In this document: positions 25,263-34,157 of the stretch, in pieces
Layout of the letters: every line of letters begins with the position of its first letter
Numbering within the stretch: the first letter of the stretch is position 1
Assembly: GCF_014200435.1 (NCBI RefSeq)
Contig: NZ_JACHBR010000002.1
Location: forward strand, 300,501 to 364,500
Direction of reading: 5' to 3'
DNA length: 64,000 nt
DNA from: Sphaerisporangium krabiense
Lineage (GTDB): Bacteria > Actinomycetota > Actinomycetes > Streptosporangiales > Streptosporangiaceae
Made by a program: the position numbers and the translations under genes
Notes under the pieces: model-generated
Seen by the model: only the letters and a program-made list of their open reading frames with translations
What the model was told of the DNA's origin: nothing
The model's database searches: none

Positions 25263-26345
25263 ATGAAGGCTCTGGTGTTGGCGGGCGGGTCCGGCACCCG
25301 CCTGCGGCCCTTCAGCTACTCCATGCCCAAGCAGCTCATCCCGATCGCCGGCAAGCCCGTGCTGGAGTACGTGCTGGAGAACATCCGCGACCTCGGCGTC
25401 ACCGAGATCGGCGTGATCGTCGGTGAGCGCTCCCACGAGATCGCCGACGTCATCGGGGACGGCGCGCGCTTCGGCGCGCGGGTCACCTACATCCCGCAGG
25501 ACCGGCCGCTCGGGCTCGCGCACTGCGTCACGCTGGCGCGCGGCTTCCTCGGCGAGGACGACTTCGTCATGTACCTCGGCGACAACATGCTGCCCGACGG
25601 CGTCGCCGACGTCGCCGAGGACTTCCGGGCCGCGCGCCCGGCGGCGCAGGTGGTGGTGCGCCGGGTGGCCGACCCCCGGGCGTTCGGCGTCGTGGAGGTC
25701 GACTCCACCGGCGCCGTCCGGGGGCTGGCCGAGAAGCCGGAGCACCCGCGCAGCGACCTCGCCATGCTCGGCGTCTACTTCTTCACCCCGGCGATCCACG
25801 AGGCGGTCGCGGCCATCGGCCCGAGCGCCCGGGGCGAGCTGGAGATCACCGACGCCGTGCAGTGGCTGCTGAGCAACGGCGCCGAGGTCAAGGCCAGCGA
25901 GTACCACGGGTACTGGAAGGACACCGGCCAGATCGAGGACGTGCTGGCCTGCAACCGCAGGCTGCTCGGCGGCCTGACCCCCGCCGTCCACGGCGACGTG
26001 GACGAGGCCAGCGTCGTCCAGGGGCGGGTCGTGGTGGAGCCGGGGGCGCGCGTGGTGCGCTCCCGGCTCGTCGGTCCCGCCGTCATCGGCGCGGGCACCG
26101 TCGTGGAGGACAGCCACATCGGGCCCGGCACCTCGGTCGGCCGCGGCTGCGTGCTGCGCGGCACCCGCATGGCCGACTCCATCGTGATGGACGGCGCCTC
26201 GATCTCGCGGGTGTCCGGGCTCGCCGGCTCGCTGATCGGCCGCTCGGCCGTCGTCGGCCCCGCCGCCGCGGACCCGGCCGCCTACGGCGAGGCGCGCCAC
26301 GTCCTGGTCGTCGGCGACCACACCCGCGTCGAGATCGCCGCCTGA
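25263..26345 (+). CDS. Glucose-1-phosphate nucleotidyltransferase, long StrD-like form
   Basis: A 360-residue enzyme making NDP-glucose (most likely dTDP-glucose) from glucose-1-phosphate. The nucleotide motif is LVLAGGSGTRLRPFSYSMPKQLIPI near residues 4-28. FVMYLGDNMLPDG carries the metal-binding aspartate, and a left-handed beta-helix tail (VVEPGARVVRSRLVGPAVIG, SHIGPGTSVGRGCVL) makes it the long type found in antibiotic clusters. The start has AGGAGAGAC upstream, 30 bases after the glycosyltransferase stop. It provides the first step for the sugar genes. No 4,6-dehydratase is present in the window, which suggests NDP-glucose goes to the dehydrogenase at 20707. The stop lies 13 bases from the convergent next gene. 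Confidence 0.93.
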   Translation: MKALVLAGGSGTRLRPFSYSMPKQLIPIAGKPVLEYVLENIRDLGVTEIGVIVGERSHEIADVIGDGARFGARVTYIPQDRPLGLAHCVTLARGFLGEDDFVMYLGDNMLPDGVADVAEDFRAARPAAQVVVRRVADPRAFGVVEVDSTGAVRGLAEKPEHPRSDLAMLGVYFFTPAIHEAVAAIGPSARGELEITDAVQWLLSNGAEVKASEYHGYWKDTGQIEDVLACNRRLLGGLTPAVHGDVDEASVVQGRVVVEPGARVVRSRLVGPAVIGAGTVVEDSHIGPGTSVGRGCVLRGTRMADSIVMDGASISRVSGLAGSLIGRSAVVGPAAADPAAYGEARHVLVVGDHTRVEIAA

Positions 26346-26358
26346 CGCCCGCCCCGCG

Positions 26359-26928
26359 TCACGCGGGCGCGGGCGCCGGGCGGTAGGACAGGACGGCCAC
26401 GCCGGAGTCGAACGTGGTGGCCTCGGCCAGCTCCAGCAGGGACCTGGCGCCCTCGCGCACGATCTGCGTGCCGGGGGCGGTGGTCCCGACCAGGACGGGG
26501 TGGAACCAGATCTCCAGCTCGTCGAGCAGGCCGTGTTCGAGCAGGGTGTGGGCCAGCCGGCCGACGCCGTAGATGAGGATGCCGCCGCCCGGCTCCTCCT
26601 TCAGGGTGCGGATCCGCGCGATGACGTCGTCGCGGATGACGGTCACCGGGCCCCACTCGGTCTTCTCGATGGTCGCGGAGACGACGTACTTCGGCAGGGT
26701 GTTCATCCGGTGCGCGAAGCCCTCCAGGCCCGGCTGCTCGGGCATGGTGGGCCACGCCTGGGCGAAGCCCTCGTAGGTGAGCCTGCCGAGCAGCAGGGCG
26801 TCGCTGGCGAACAGCGTGTCGCGGGCCCGCTTGGCGGCCTGCTCGTTGAAGTAGGGCACCGACCATTCGGGGTTCTCGATGACGCCGTCCAGCGAGGCGT
26901 ACACGACGGCGGTGATCTTGCGGGACAA
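26359..26928 (-). CDS. Dihydrofolate reductase-like protein (RibD C-terminal domain family)
   Basis: A single-domain protein of 189 residues with the RibD-C/DHFR-like fold: ITAVVYASLDGVIENPEW at the start, LLLGRLTYEGFAQAWP, and GGGILIYGVGRLAHTLLEHGL for NADPH binding. Such small stand-alone proteins are common in actinobacteria, and their substrates are mostly unknown. The start is set at a TTG (26928) because GGAGG lies about five bases upstream of it; the first ATG (26940) would place that GGAGG inside the gene. No cluster motif precedes it, and it may not belong to the pathway. Confidence 0.85.
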   Translation of the reverse strand: MSRKITAVVYASLDGVIENPEWSVPYFNEQAAKRARDTLFASDALLLGRLTYEGFAQAWPTMPEQPGLEGFAHRMNTLPKYVVSATIEKTEWGPVTVIRDDVIARIRTLKEEPGGGILIYGVGRLAHTLLEHGLLDELEIWFHPVLVGTTAPGTQIVREGARSLLELAEATTFDSGVAVLSYRPAPAPA

Positions 26929-27006
26929 ACGGACCTCCATGAGTGGATCTGTCGTGTGATGGGGTGGCGCGCGGCCGTCGGGCCGGTCACGCGCGACGGC
27001 CGGCCC

Positions 27007-27042
27007 CGATCGCGCACCGCCGGACGCGGCGGTGCGCGATCG
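27007..27042 (-). terminator. Hairpin after the serine hydrolase
   Basis: CGATCGCGCACCGCC at 27007-27021 pairs perfectly with GGCGGTGCGCGATCG at 27028-27042, 38 bases past the serine hydrolase stop. Confidence 0.75.
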
Positions 27043-27079
27043 GTGACCGGCCGTCTGGGAGGACGGGGCCGTGGCCGCC

Positions 27080-28186
27080 TCAGGTGAGGTGCTTGGTGAC
27101 CAGGGCGGAGATCGGGGCGATGTTGGTGTAGTCGCCGGGGGTGAAGCGGGTCTTGGTGACGGCGAAGGCGATGTCGTTGGTCAGGTCGACGTCGGCGACG
27201 CTGCCGCCGGCGCCGGGCCAGCCGATGATGGTGGCCTCGGCGGGGGCGTCGGGGACGGGGCGGCCGATGGAGTAGCCCAGGGCGTATTGGGTGGGCATGC
27301 CGAAGATCTGGTCGGTGTCGGCGACGGCGACCTGGGAGATCTCCTTGAGGCGCTGGTCGGAGACCAGGGTGGTGCCTTCGATGTGGCCGGCCAGGGCGGC
27401 GTACACCTTGGCGACGCCGCGGGCGGTCATGGTGCCGCCGGCGGGGATGTCGGCGGCCAGGTAGTCGTCGCGGTTGCACAGTTCGGCCGACAGTTGGACG
27501 GCGGGGGGTGCGATCTTGAAGAAGGTGGGCATCATGGCGCGCAGTTGTTCGAGGTCCATCTGGGGGCCGACCTGCTCCAGGCGGGCGACGCGGGAGAGTT
27601 CTTCGGTGGGGACGCCGAGGTAGATCTCGCGCTGGAGGCCCAGGGGGGTGGCGATCTTGTCGTGCAGGACTTTGGAGATGGGGTCGCCGGTGGCGCGGCG
27701 GACGATCTCGCCGAGGATGTAGCCGAAGGTCTGGGGGTGGTAGCCGACCTTGGTGCCGGGTTCCCACCAGGGCTGGGTGTCGGCGATGGCGGCGGTGATC
27801 TTGTCCCAGTCGAGCAGGTCTTCGGCGGTGGAGTCCTCCGGGACGCCGGGGACGCCGACGGTGAAGGCCAGGGCGTGGCGGATGGTGGCGTCCTGCTTGC
27901 CGTGGGCGGCGAACTCGGGCCAGATCTGGGCGATGGGGGTGTCGTAGTCCAGGACGCCTTGTTCGGCCAGGACGTGGATGAGGGTGCTGGTGAGGGATTT
28001 GCCGGTGGAGGCGACGTAGACGGGGGTGTCGCTGGTGAGGGGGCGGTCGGTGGCGGGGTCGGTGCCGGCCACGGCGTCCACGACCAGGTCGCCGTCCTTG
28101 TACACGGCGACCTGCAGGCCCCGCTCGGCTCCGGACTCGACCAGCTCGTCGATGGTCTTCTGCACTTCCTGCTGAAGGTCGCTCAT
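27080..28186 (-). CDS. Beta-lactamase-fold serine hydrolase (class C / EstB-like)
   Basis: A 368-residue protein of the penicillin-binding/beta-lactamase fold. The catalytic SxxK is in PVYVASTGKSLTS near residues 60-72. Later conserved blocks are YHPQTFGYILGEIVRR, with the YxN-like tyrosine region, and GWPGAGGSVADV near the third motif. There is no signal peptide, so it acts in the cytoplasm, which suggests an esterase or transesterase rather than a true beta-lactamase. The start is the ATG at 28186 with AAGGA upstream. Relatives in clusters act as acyltransferases (LovD type) or hydrolases. Codons here are simpler and more repetitive (many ccagg and gcggcg runs) than in the neighbours. Confidence 0.88.
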   Translation of the reverse strand: MSDLQQEVQKTIDELVESGAERGLQVAVYKDGDLVVDAVAGTDPATDRPLTSDTPVYVASTGKSLTSTLIHVLAEQGVLDYDTPIAQIWPEFAAHGKQDATIRHALAFTVGVPGVPEDSTAEDLLDWDKITAAIADTQPWWEPGTKVGYHPQTFGYILGEIVRRATGDPISKVLHDKIATPLGLQREIYLGVPTEELSRVARLEQVGPQMDLEQLRAMMPTFFKIAPPAVQLSAELCNRDDYLAADIPAGGTMTARGVAKVYAALAGHIEGTTLVSDQRLKEISQVAVADTDQIFGMPTQYALGYSIGRPVPDAPAEATIIGWPGAGGSVADVDLTNDIAFAVTKTRFTPGDYTNIAPISALVTKHLT

Positions 28187-28336
28187 CACTGTCCTTCTGA
28201 TGGTGGATGTCGGGCAGCGCGTGCCGGCGCGGGCCGGCAGCGGGATCGTCGTACCGATCGAAAGGTCCAGCCTTGCCGGGACCTCTCACAATTTTCTACC
28301 GATGGCCGTCAACCGACAACGCGACGCCGATAGACA

Positions 28337-28356
28337 GCATTCTCGAAGAAGAATGC
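28337..28356. promoter_or_regulatory. Palindromic variant of the cluster motif
   Basis: GCATTCT at 28337-28343 and AGAATGC at 28350-28356 form a perfect 7-bp inverted repeat around CGAAGA. It begins like the cluster motif but carries three extra bases before ATGC. It may be a separate operator, for example for the serine hydrolase 150 bases away on the minus strand. Confidence 0.4.
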
Positions 28357-28656
28357 CGGAGGCCCGGCGTGAAGCTTTCCCTGGTCAGCATGACGCAATG
28401 TCCTCCGGCACGCCGTGCGGCCCCGCGGCGGTACCGGTGCGGTAGGGGTGACCCCTGAACCGTGCATAAGCCACATTCCTCCTCACCTATTCCGGTCCCG
28501 CGTTTTCCCGGCGCGCCGCCGTCCTTGACAGTCCCCGGCGGGCGATCTATAGGCCGTCCGGCCTGGCCCGAATCGCCGTCTTCCCGCGTGTGAACGCGCA
28601 GGAAACGCCTGCCTTCATACCCCCGGAACAGGCACGCGTCCCCGGAAGGGAACGCA

Positions 28657-28678
28657 GCATTCCAAAAGATGCACCGGG
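28657..28678 (+). promoter_or_regulatory. Cluster motif copy 11 (epoxide hydrolase operon)
   Basis: Plus strand reads GCATTCCAAAAGATGCACCG, about 214 bases upstream of the epoxide hydrolase start. Confidence 0.6.
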
Positions 28679-28891
28679 AAGTCCCGCGGCGTGACGATAA
28701 CGCGGTGAGGAATCGGCGAAACCCGCCATCCCGCGCGGTGAATCCCTTATTCGCATAAGCGGGCGCGCGGTGGGCGGCGGGCGCCGGTGCCGTGCTGAAC
28801 CGGACCGCCTCCCGGCCATTGGCCTCGGTAAGTCCAGCAGCCAGGCGTGCCGCCGGGCTGAAAACCGCCTATACACGAAATAGGTGCTCCA

Positions 28892-30061
28892 ATGCGTCCA
28901 TTCAAAATCGAGATCCCTCAGGCCGACCTCGACGACCTCAAGCGGAGAATCGCCGGCACGCGCTGGCCCGACGAATTGCCGGGCGTCGGCTGGGAGCGCG
29001 GTGTTCCCGTCGCCTACCTCAAGGAACTGGCCGAATACTGGCGCTCGGGCTACGACTGGCGCGCGGCCGAGGAGAAGCTGAACCGCTTCCCGCAGTACAT
29101 CACCGAGATCGACGGCGCCGACGTGCACTTCCTGCACGTCCGCTCGCCCGAGCCCGGCGCGACCCCGCTGATCATCACGCACGGCTGGCCCGGCTCGTTC
29201 GTCGAGTTCATCGACGTCATCGGCCCGCTCACCGACCCGCGCGCCCACGGCGGCGACCCGGCCGACGCCTTCCACGTGGTCATCCCGTCGATCCCCGGCC
29301 ACGGCTTCTCGTCCCTCACCCAGACCGGCTGGGACGTCCCCCGCGTCGCGCGGGCGTGGGCCGAGCTCATGAGCCGCCTCGGCTACGACCGCTACATCGC
29401 CCAGGGCGGCGACTGGGGCAAGGTCATCTCGCTGCGGCTCGGCCTGGAGGACCCCGAGCACGTCGCGGGCGTCCACATCAACATGCTGGTCACCTTCCCG
29501 CCGAGCGAGGCGGCCATCGCCGAGCTGAACGCCGAGGACATGAGCCGGCTCCAGCACGGCGGCCACTTCCAGCAGGACGGCACCGGCTGGCAGAAGATCC
29601 AGTCCACCCGCCCGCAGACCCTGGCCTACGCGCTCACCGACTCCCCGGTCGGCCAGCTCGCCTGGATCACCGAGAAGTTCTACGAGTGGACCGCCTCGGA
29701 GAACTCCCCGGAGGAGGCGGTGGACCGCGACGAGCTGCTGACCAACGTCACGCTCTACTGGCTGACCGCGACCGCGGGCTCCTCGGCGCAGTTCTACCGC
29801 GAGTCCTCCTACGGCGACGCCGCCTTCGCCCAGACCTGGGGCGGCCCCTGGCCGCTCACCATGCCGGCCGCCGTCGCGGTCTTCCCCGGCGACGCCACCC
29901 GGCCGATCCGGTCGTGGGGCGAGAAGGTCATCCCGACCATCACCCGGTGGACGGAGTTCGAGAAGGGCGGCCACTTCGCCGCCATGGAGCAGCCCGAGCT
30001 GCTCGTCGGTGACGTCCGCGCCTTCGCCCGCTCGCTGGTCCGCGAGCCGGCCCGGGCCTGA
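28892..30061 (+). CDS. Epoxide hydrolase, alpha/beta-hydrolase fold
   Basis: A 389-residue enzyme with the N-terminal epoxide-hydrolase cap ([20 protein letters not shown]) and the hydrolase core. The oxyanion motif is HGWPGS near residue 97, the nucleophile is Asp174 in QGGDWGK, and the base is the histidine in [11 protein letters not shown] (about residue 361). It opens epoxides with water to vicinal diols. This family includes the enediyne enzymes of the SgcF type, but similar proteins are widespread. It is followed after about 40 bases by a flavin monooxygenase that could form the epoxide, so an epoxidation-opening sequence is likely. The ribosome site is weak. Confidence 0.92.
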   Translation: MRPFKIEIPQADLDDLKRRIAGTRWPDELPGVGWERGVPVAYLKELAEYWRSGYDWRAAEEKLNRFPQYITEIDGADVHFLHVRSPEPGATPLIITHGWPGSFVEFIDVIGPLTDPRAHGGDPADAFHVVIPSIPGHGFSSLTQTGWDVPRVARAWAELMSRLGYDRYIAQGGDWGKVISLRLGLEDPEHVAGVHINMLVTFPPSEAAIAELNAEDMSRLQHGGHFQQDGTGWQKIQSTRPQTLAYALTDSPVGQLAWITEKFYEWTASENSPEEAVDRDELLTNVTLYWLTATAGSSAQFYRESSYGDAAFAQTWGGPWPLTMPAAVAVFPGDATRPIRSWGEKVIPTITRWTEFEKGGHFAAMEQPELLVGDVRAFARSLVREPARA

Positions 30062-30099
30062 ACAGGCGACGTGAGCAGGAGAAAGGTGAGGTGACGGTC

Positions 30100-31509
30100 A
30101 TGGCCGACCTTGCAGGAAACCCAGTAGGAAACCGCGCGGTCGTTCTCGGCGGGAGCATGGCGGGCCTGCTGGCGGCGCGCGTGCTGTCGGAGTCGTACGC
30201 CGAGGTGCTGATCGTCGACCGTGACAAGCTGATCGGGGTGACCACCGCGCGCCGCGGGGTGCCCCAGGGCCGTCACGTGCACGGACTGCTCGCCCGCGGG
30301 CAGCAGATCCTCGAGGAGCTGTTCCCCGGCTTCACCCAGCGCACCATCGCCGCGGGCGTCCCCACCGGCGACCTCGGCACGCTGCGCTGGTACTTCAACG
30401 GCGTGCGCCTCAAGCCGCGCGCGACCGGCCTGCTGTGCGTGTCGGCGGCTCGCCCGGTGCTGGAGGCCCACGTCCGCGAGGGCGTGCAGGCCCTGCCGAA
30501 CGTCCGCTTCATCGAGGAGACCGACATCGCCGGTCTCGTCGCCACGCCCGAGGGCGACCGGGTCACCGGCGTGCGCGTGCAGCGGCACGGCGGCGGCGCG
30601 GCCGAGGAGATCATCGAGGCCGACCTGGTGGTCGACGCCACCGGCCGCGGCTCGCGCACGCCCGTCTGGCTGGAGGAGCTCGGCTACGAGCGTCCGGAAG
30701 AGTCGCAGATCAAGGTCAACCTGACGTACACGAGCGGGCAGTTCCGGCTGCGCGACGAGAGCATCCTCAACGGCGACCTCTCGATCAACCCGGTGTCCTC
30801 GCCGTCGCACCCGCGCGGCGCGTTCTTCTCCCGGATCGAGAACGGCAAGTCCGCGCTGTCGCTGACCGGCGTCCTCGGCGACGCCGCGCCGACCGACCGC
30901 GAGGGCTTCATGGACTTCGTCAAGTCGCTGCCGGTGCCGGACATCTACGACGTCATCAAGGACGCCGAGCCGCTGGACGACCTGGTCGCCTTCAAGTACC
31001 CGGCGAGCGTCCGGCGCCACTACGAGCGGCTGGAGCGCTTCCCCGAGCGCCTGCTCGTGCTCGGCGACGCCGCGTGCAGCTTCAACCCGGTGTACGGCCA
31101 GGGCATGACCGTCGCCGCGCTCGAATCCCTCACGCTGCGCGACCACCTGCGGCGCGGCGTGCCCGACCCCAAGACGTTCCTCCAGGACATCTCCAACGTC
31201 ATCGAGGTGCCGTGGGGCGTCTCGGCCGGCGGCGACCTCGCCTACGAGGAGGTGGAGGCGCCCCGCCCGCCGATGGTGCGCATCATGAACAACTACATGG
31301 CGATGCTGCAGGCGTCCGCGACCCGGGACGGCGCCATCACCAGGACGTTCATGCGCGTCGCCGGGCTCGTCGACTCGCCGCAGGACCTGATGAGCCCGGA
31401 CATGATGTTCCGGGTCATCTGGAACGCCAAGCCCGATCCGCAGCCCAGCGCGCCGAACTGGCAGGTCTCCCGGCCGGAGCTGGCGGACCGGGTTCCCGTT
31501 CCCGCCTGA
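30100..31509 (+). CDS. FAD-dependent monooxygenase (epoxidase/hydroxylase type)
   Basis: A 469-residue single-component flavoprotein. The FAD fold is seen at AVVLGGSMAGLLAARVL with acidic VDRD ending strand two, then DLVVDATGRGSRTPVWL (the DG-like motif) and RLLVLGDAACSFNPVYGQGM (the GD motif binding the ribityl chain). This pattern fits the LasC/MonCI-like epoxidases and related hydroxylases. The start is the ATG at 30100 with GAGGTG six bases upstream; a GTG at 30091 is possible. It forms an operon with the epoxide hydrolase and ends at a strong hairpin. Its substrate is probably an alkene of the scaffold, by inference. Confidence 0.9.
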   Translation: MADLAGNPVGNRAVVLGGSMAGLLAARVLSESYAEVLIVDRDKLIGVTTARRGVPQGRHVHGLLARGQQILEELFPGFTQRTIAAGVPTGDLGTLRWYFNGVRLKPRATGLLCVSAARPVLEAHVREGVQALPNVRFIEETDIAGLVATPEGDRVTGVRVQRHGGGAAEEIIEADLVVDATGRGSRTPVWLEELGYERPEESQIKVNLTYTSGQFRLRDESILNGDLSINPVSSPSHPRGAFFSRIENGKSALSLTGVLGDAAPTDREGFMDFVKSLPVPDIYDVIKDAEPLDDLVAFKYPASVRRHYERLERFPERLLVLGDAACSFNPVYGQGMTVAALESLTLRDHLRRGVPDPKTFLQDISNVIEVPWGVSAGGDLAYEEVEAPRPPMVRIMNNYMAMLQASATRDGAITRTFMRVAGLVDSPQDLMSPDMMFRVIWNAKPDPQPSAPNWQVSRPELADRVPVPA

Positions 31510-31528
31510 TCGAAACGGGACCCCGGAC

Positions 31529-31567
31529 GGTCCGGCGGGCGGGACGGACGCTCCCGCCCGCCGGACC
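31529..31567 (+). terminator. Intrinsic terminator after the flavin monooxygenase
   Basis: GGTCCGGCGGGCGGGA at 31529-31544 pairs perfectly with TCCCGCCCGCCGGACC at 31552-31567 and is followed by TCTTCGCGTCTTCC. Confidence 0.8.
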
Positions 31568-31610
31568 TCTTCGCGTCTTCCGGGAGCCCCTCGGCGTCCC
31601 GGGAAAGACC

Positions 31611-31632
31611 GCACGCAGGAAGATGCGCGCGC
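31611..31632 (+). promoter_or_regulatory. Cluster motif copy 12 (UvrA-like resistance gene)
   Basis: Plus strand reads GCACGCAGGAAGATGCGCGC, 131 bases upstream of the UvrA-like start. The resistance gene is thus tied to the same signal as the pathway genes. Confidence 0.6.
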
Positions 31633-31762
31633 GACACGGGGCTGCCAGGCTGGTCGGCCCAGCCGCGTCCGCGCGCACCGGGCGCCGGCATGGGCTCCGG
31701 CGGCGACGCCGGGTGAGCGGAACGTCACGCGACCAGGGAAACGACCAGGAAAAGGGGAGTCC

Positions 31763-34090
31763 ATGAGCGTCACCGTGGAGAGGCCGGGGCCGGCACGGGC
31801 GGCCGTGGAGGCGGCGGACGGCATCCGCGTCGTCGGAGCTCGGGAGAACAACCTCAAGGACGTGTCCCTGACCATCCCCAAGAACAAGATCACCGTGTTC
31901 ACCGGGGTGTCGGGGTCCGGCAAGTCGTCCATCGTCTTCGACACGATCGGCGTCGAGGCGCAGCGCCAGCTCAACGGCACGTTCCCCGCGTTCATCCGCA
32001 ACCAGCTCCCCAAGTACGAGCGGCCGCAGGCGGACGCGATCGAGAACCTGACCGCGCCGGTCGTCGTGGACCAGAAGCCGGTCGGCGGCAACGCGCGCTC
32101 CACCGTCGGCACGATGACCGACATCTACTCGGTCATCCGCGCGCTGTTCGCCCGCCACGGCTCGCCGACCGACGGCCTGGTCTCCACGTACTCGTTCAAC
32201 GACCCCAAGGGCATGTGCCCCGAGTGCGACGGGCTCGGCCAGGCCGTCCGCGCCGACCCGGACCTGATGTTCGACAAGGCCAAGTCGCTCAACGAGGGCG
32301 CGATCCTGCTGCCCAACTACGGCGTGGGCAGCGCCGACTGGCAGCTCTACGCCAACTCCGGCCGGCTCGACCCCGACAAGCCGCTGAAGGACTACACCGC
32401 CGAGGAGTGGGAGCTGTTCACCCGCGGCAGCGGCTTCAAGGTGCAGCTCAACGTGAAGAGCGGCTCCTACAAGACCAACTACGAGGGCGTGATCGACCGC
32501 TTCACCCGCCTCGGCGTCAAGCGCGACCTGAGCACGGTCAGCGAGCGCACCCGCGAGCAGATCCAGCGCTTCATCAGCGAGGGCACCTGCGCCGCCTGCG
32601 ACGGCGCCCGGCTCAACCCCGCCGCGCTCGCCACGAAGATCGACGGGCGGAACATCGCCGACTGGTCGCGCATGCAGATCTCCGACCTGATCCAGGTGCT
32701 CGGCGAGATCGACGACCCGGTGGCCACGCCCATCGCGCAGGCCGCCCGCACCGCCCTGGCCCGGGTGGAGGCCATCGGCCTCGGCTACCTCAGCCTGGAC
32801 CGCGCGACCGCCACGCTGTCCGGCGGCGAGAGCCAGCGGCTCAAGCTCGTCCGGCACCTCGGCAGCACGCTGACCGGCATGACGTACATCTTCGACGAGC
32901 CCAGCGTCGGCCTGCACCCGCGCGACGTCGGACGCCTCAACACCCTGCTGCGCGCGCTGCGCGACCAGGGCAACACCGTGATCGTCGTCGAGCACGACCC
33001 CGACGTCATCCAGATCGCCGACCACGTCGTGGACGTCGGCCCCAAGGCGGGCGCGCACGGTGGCGAGATCGTCTTCGAGGGCGACGTCGCCGGGCTGCGC
33101 GCCGCGGCGACGCTGACCGGGGAGGGGCTGCGCCGGGCCGTGCGCGGCAAGGAGACCTACCGCGAGCCGACCGGCGCGCTCGCCATCACCGGCGCCACCC
33201 TGCACAACCTGAAGAACGTGTCGGTGGACGTGCCCACCGGCGTGCTCACCGCGGTGACCGGCGTCGCCGGGTCCGGCAAGAGCAGCCTGATCGCGGAGGT
33301 CTTCGTCAAGGCCCACCCCGACACCATCTTCGTGGACCAGTCGGCGATCGCCGCGTCCTCCCGCTCCACGCCGGCCACCTACCTCGGCCTGATGGACCCC
33401 ATCCGCAACCTGTTCGCCAAGGCCACCGGCGCCGCGGCCGGGCTGTTCAGCTTCAACTCCGAGGGCGCCTGCGAGGAGTGCCAGGGCCGCGGCGTGATCA
33501 TCACCGAGCTGGCCTACATGGACCCGGTGACCACGCACTGCGACGTCTGCGACGGGCGGCGCTTCAAGGACGCGGTGCTGGAGCACAAGCTGCGCGGCAA
33601 GTCGATCGCCGACGTGCTGGAGCTGTCCGCCGAGGACGCCGTCGAATTCTTCACCGAGGCCGCGCTGCGCCGCAAGCTGCGCCCGCTCGTCGAGGTCGGC
33701 CTGGACTACCTCAGCCTCGGCCAGCCGCTCAGCACGCTGTCCGGCGGCGAGCGCCAGCGCATCAAGCTCGCCACGCAGCTCGGCCGCACCGGCGGCGTGT
33801 ACGTGCTGGACGAGCCCACCACCGGCCTGCACATGTCCGACATCGACACGTTGCTCGCCCTGCTCGACGGCCTGGTCGACAAGGGCAACACCGTCGTGCT
33901 CATCGAGCACAACCTGGACGTCGTCCAGCAGGCCGACTGGGTCATCGACCTCGGCCCCGACGGCGGCAAGTCCGGCGGCGAGATCGTCTTCACCGGCACC
34001 CCGCGCGACCTGCTGAACTCCGCCGAGTCGCTGACCGGCGAGCACCTGCGCCTCTACCGCGCGACGCACGCCGTGGGCGACCCCGCCTGA
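31763..34090 (+). CDS. UvrA-like ABC ATPase, probable self-resistance protein (DrrC/UvrA2 type)
   Basis: A 775-residue paralogue of excinuclease subunit UvrA (about 950 residues). Both ATPase halves are intact: Walker A sites TGVSGSGKSS (near 47-56) and TGVAGSGKSS, signatures LSGGESQRLKL and LSGGERQRIKL, and zinc-binding pairs CPECDG, CAACDG, CEECQG and CDVCDG. Between the first Walker A and the first zinc module the chain runs directly from LFARHG to CPECDG, so the UvrB-binding domain is missing, as in UvrA2/DrrC proteins. DrrC of the daunorubicin cluster protects its producer from a DNA-binding drug, and the same role is inferred here. The start has AAAGGGGAG upstream. A strong terminator follows. 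Confidence 0.95.
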   Translation: MSVTVERPGPARAAVEAADGIRVVGARENNLKDVSLTIPKNKITVFTGVSGSGKSSIVFDTIGVEAQRQLNGTFPAFIRNQLPKYERPQADAIENLTAPVVVDQKPVGGNARSTVGTMTDIYSVIRALFARHGSPTDGLVSTYSFNDPKGMCPECDGLGQAVRADPDLMFDKAKSLNEGAILLPNYGVGSADWQLYANSGRLDPDKPLKDYTAEEWELFTRGSGFKVQLNVKSGSYKTNYEGVIDRFTRLGVKRDLSTVSERTREQIQRFISEGTCAACDGARLNPAALATKIDGRNIADWSRMQISDLIQVLGEIDDPVATPIAQAARTALARVEAIGLGYLSLDRATATLSGGESQRLKLVRHLGSTLTGMTYIFDEPSVGLHPRDVGRLNTLLRALRDQGNTVIVVEHDPDVIQIADHVVDVGPKAGAHGGEIVFEGDVAGLRAAATLTGEGLRRAVRGKETYREPTGALAITGATLHNLKNVSVDVPTGVLTAVTGVAGSGKSSLIAEVFVKAHPDTIFVDQSAIAASSRSTPATYLGLMDPIRNLFAKATGAAAGLFSFNSEGACEECQGRGVIITELAYMDPVTTHCDVCDGRRFKDAVLEHKLRGKSIADVLELSAEDAVEFFTEAALRRKLRPLVEVGLDYLSLGQPLSTLSGGERQRIKLATQLGRTGGVYVLDEPTTGLHMSDIDTLLALLDGLVDKGNTVVLIEHNLDVVQQADWVIDLGPDGGKSGGEIVFTGTPRDLLNSAESLTGEHLRLYRATHAVGDPA

Positions 34091-34157
34091 CGGCTCGCGG
34101 AGCCGGAGGTCACCGACCGGATCCCTGGGAGACGAGAGGTGCCGGTCATCAGAGACG

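Larger units (their letters stand above)
28187..28891. other. Long intergenic region with two motif-like elements
   Basis: This 705-base gap between divergent genes contains a 20-bp palindrome at 28337-28356 and cluster motif copy 11 at 28657-28678. Frames within it are short and lack recognisable content. No RNA gene was recognised. Confidence 0.5.

Noticed and set aside
27080-28186. Serine hydrolase as a beta-lactam resistance gene
   Set aside because: No signal peptide is present and the sequence is closer to EstB/LovD-like cytoplasmic esterases or acyltransferases.
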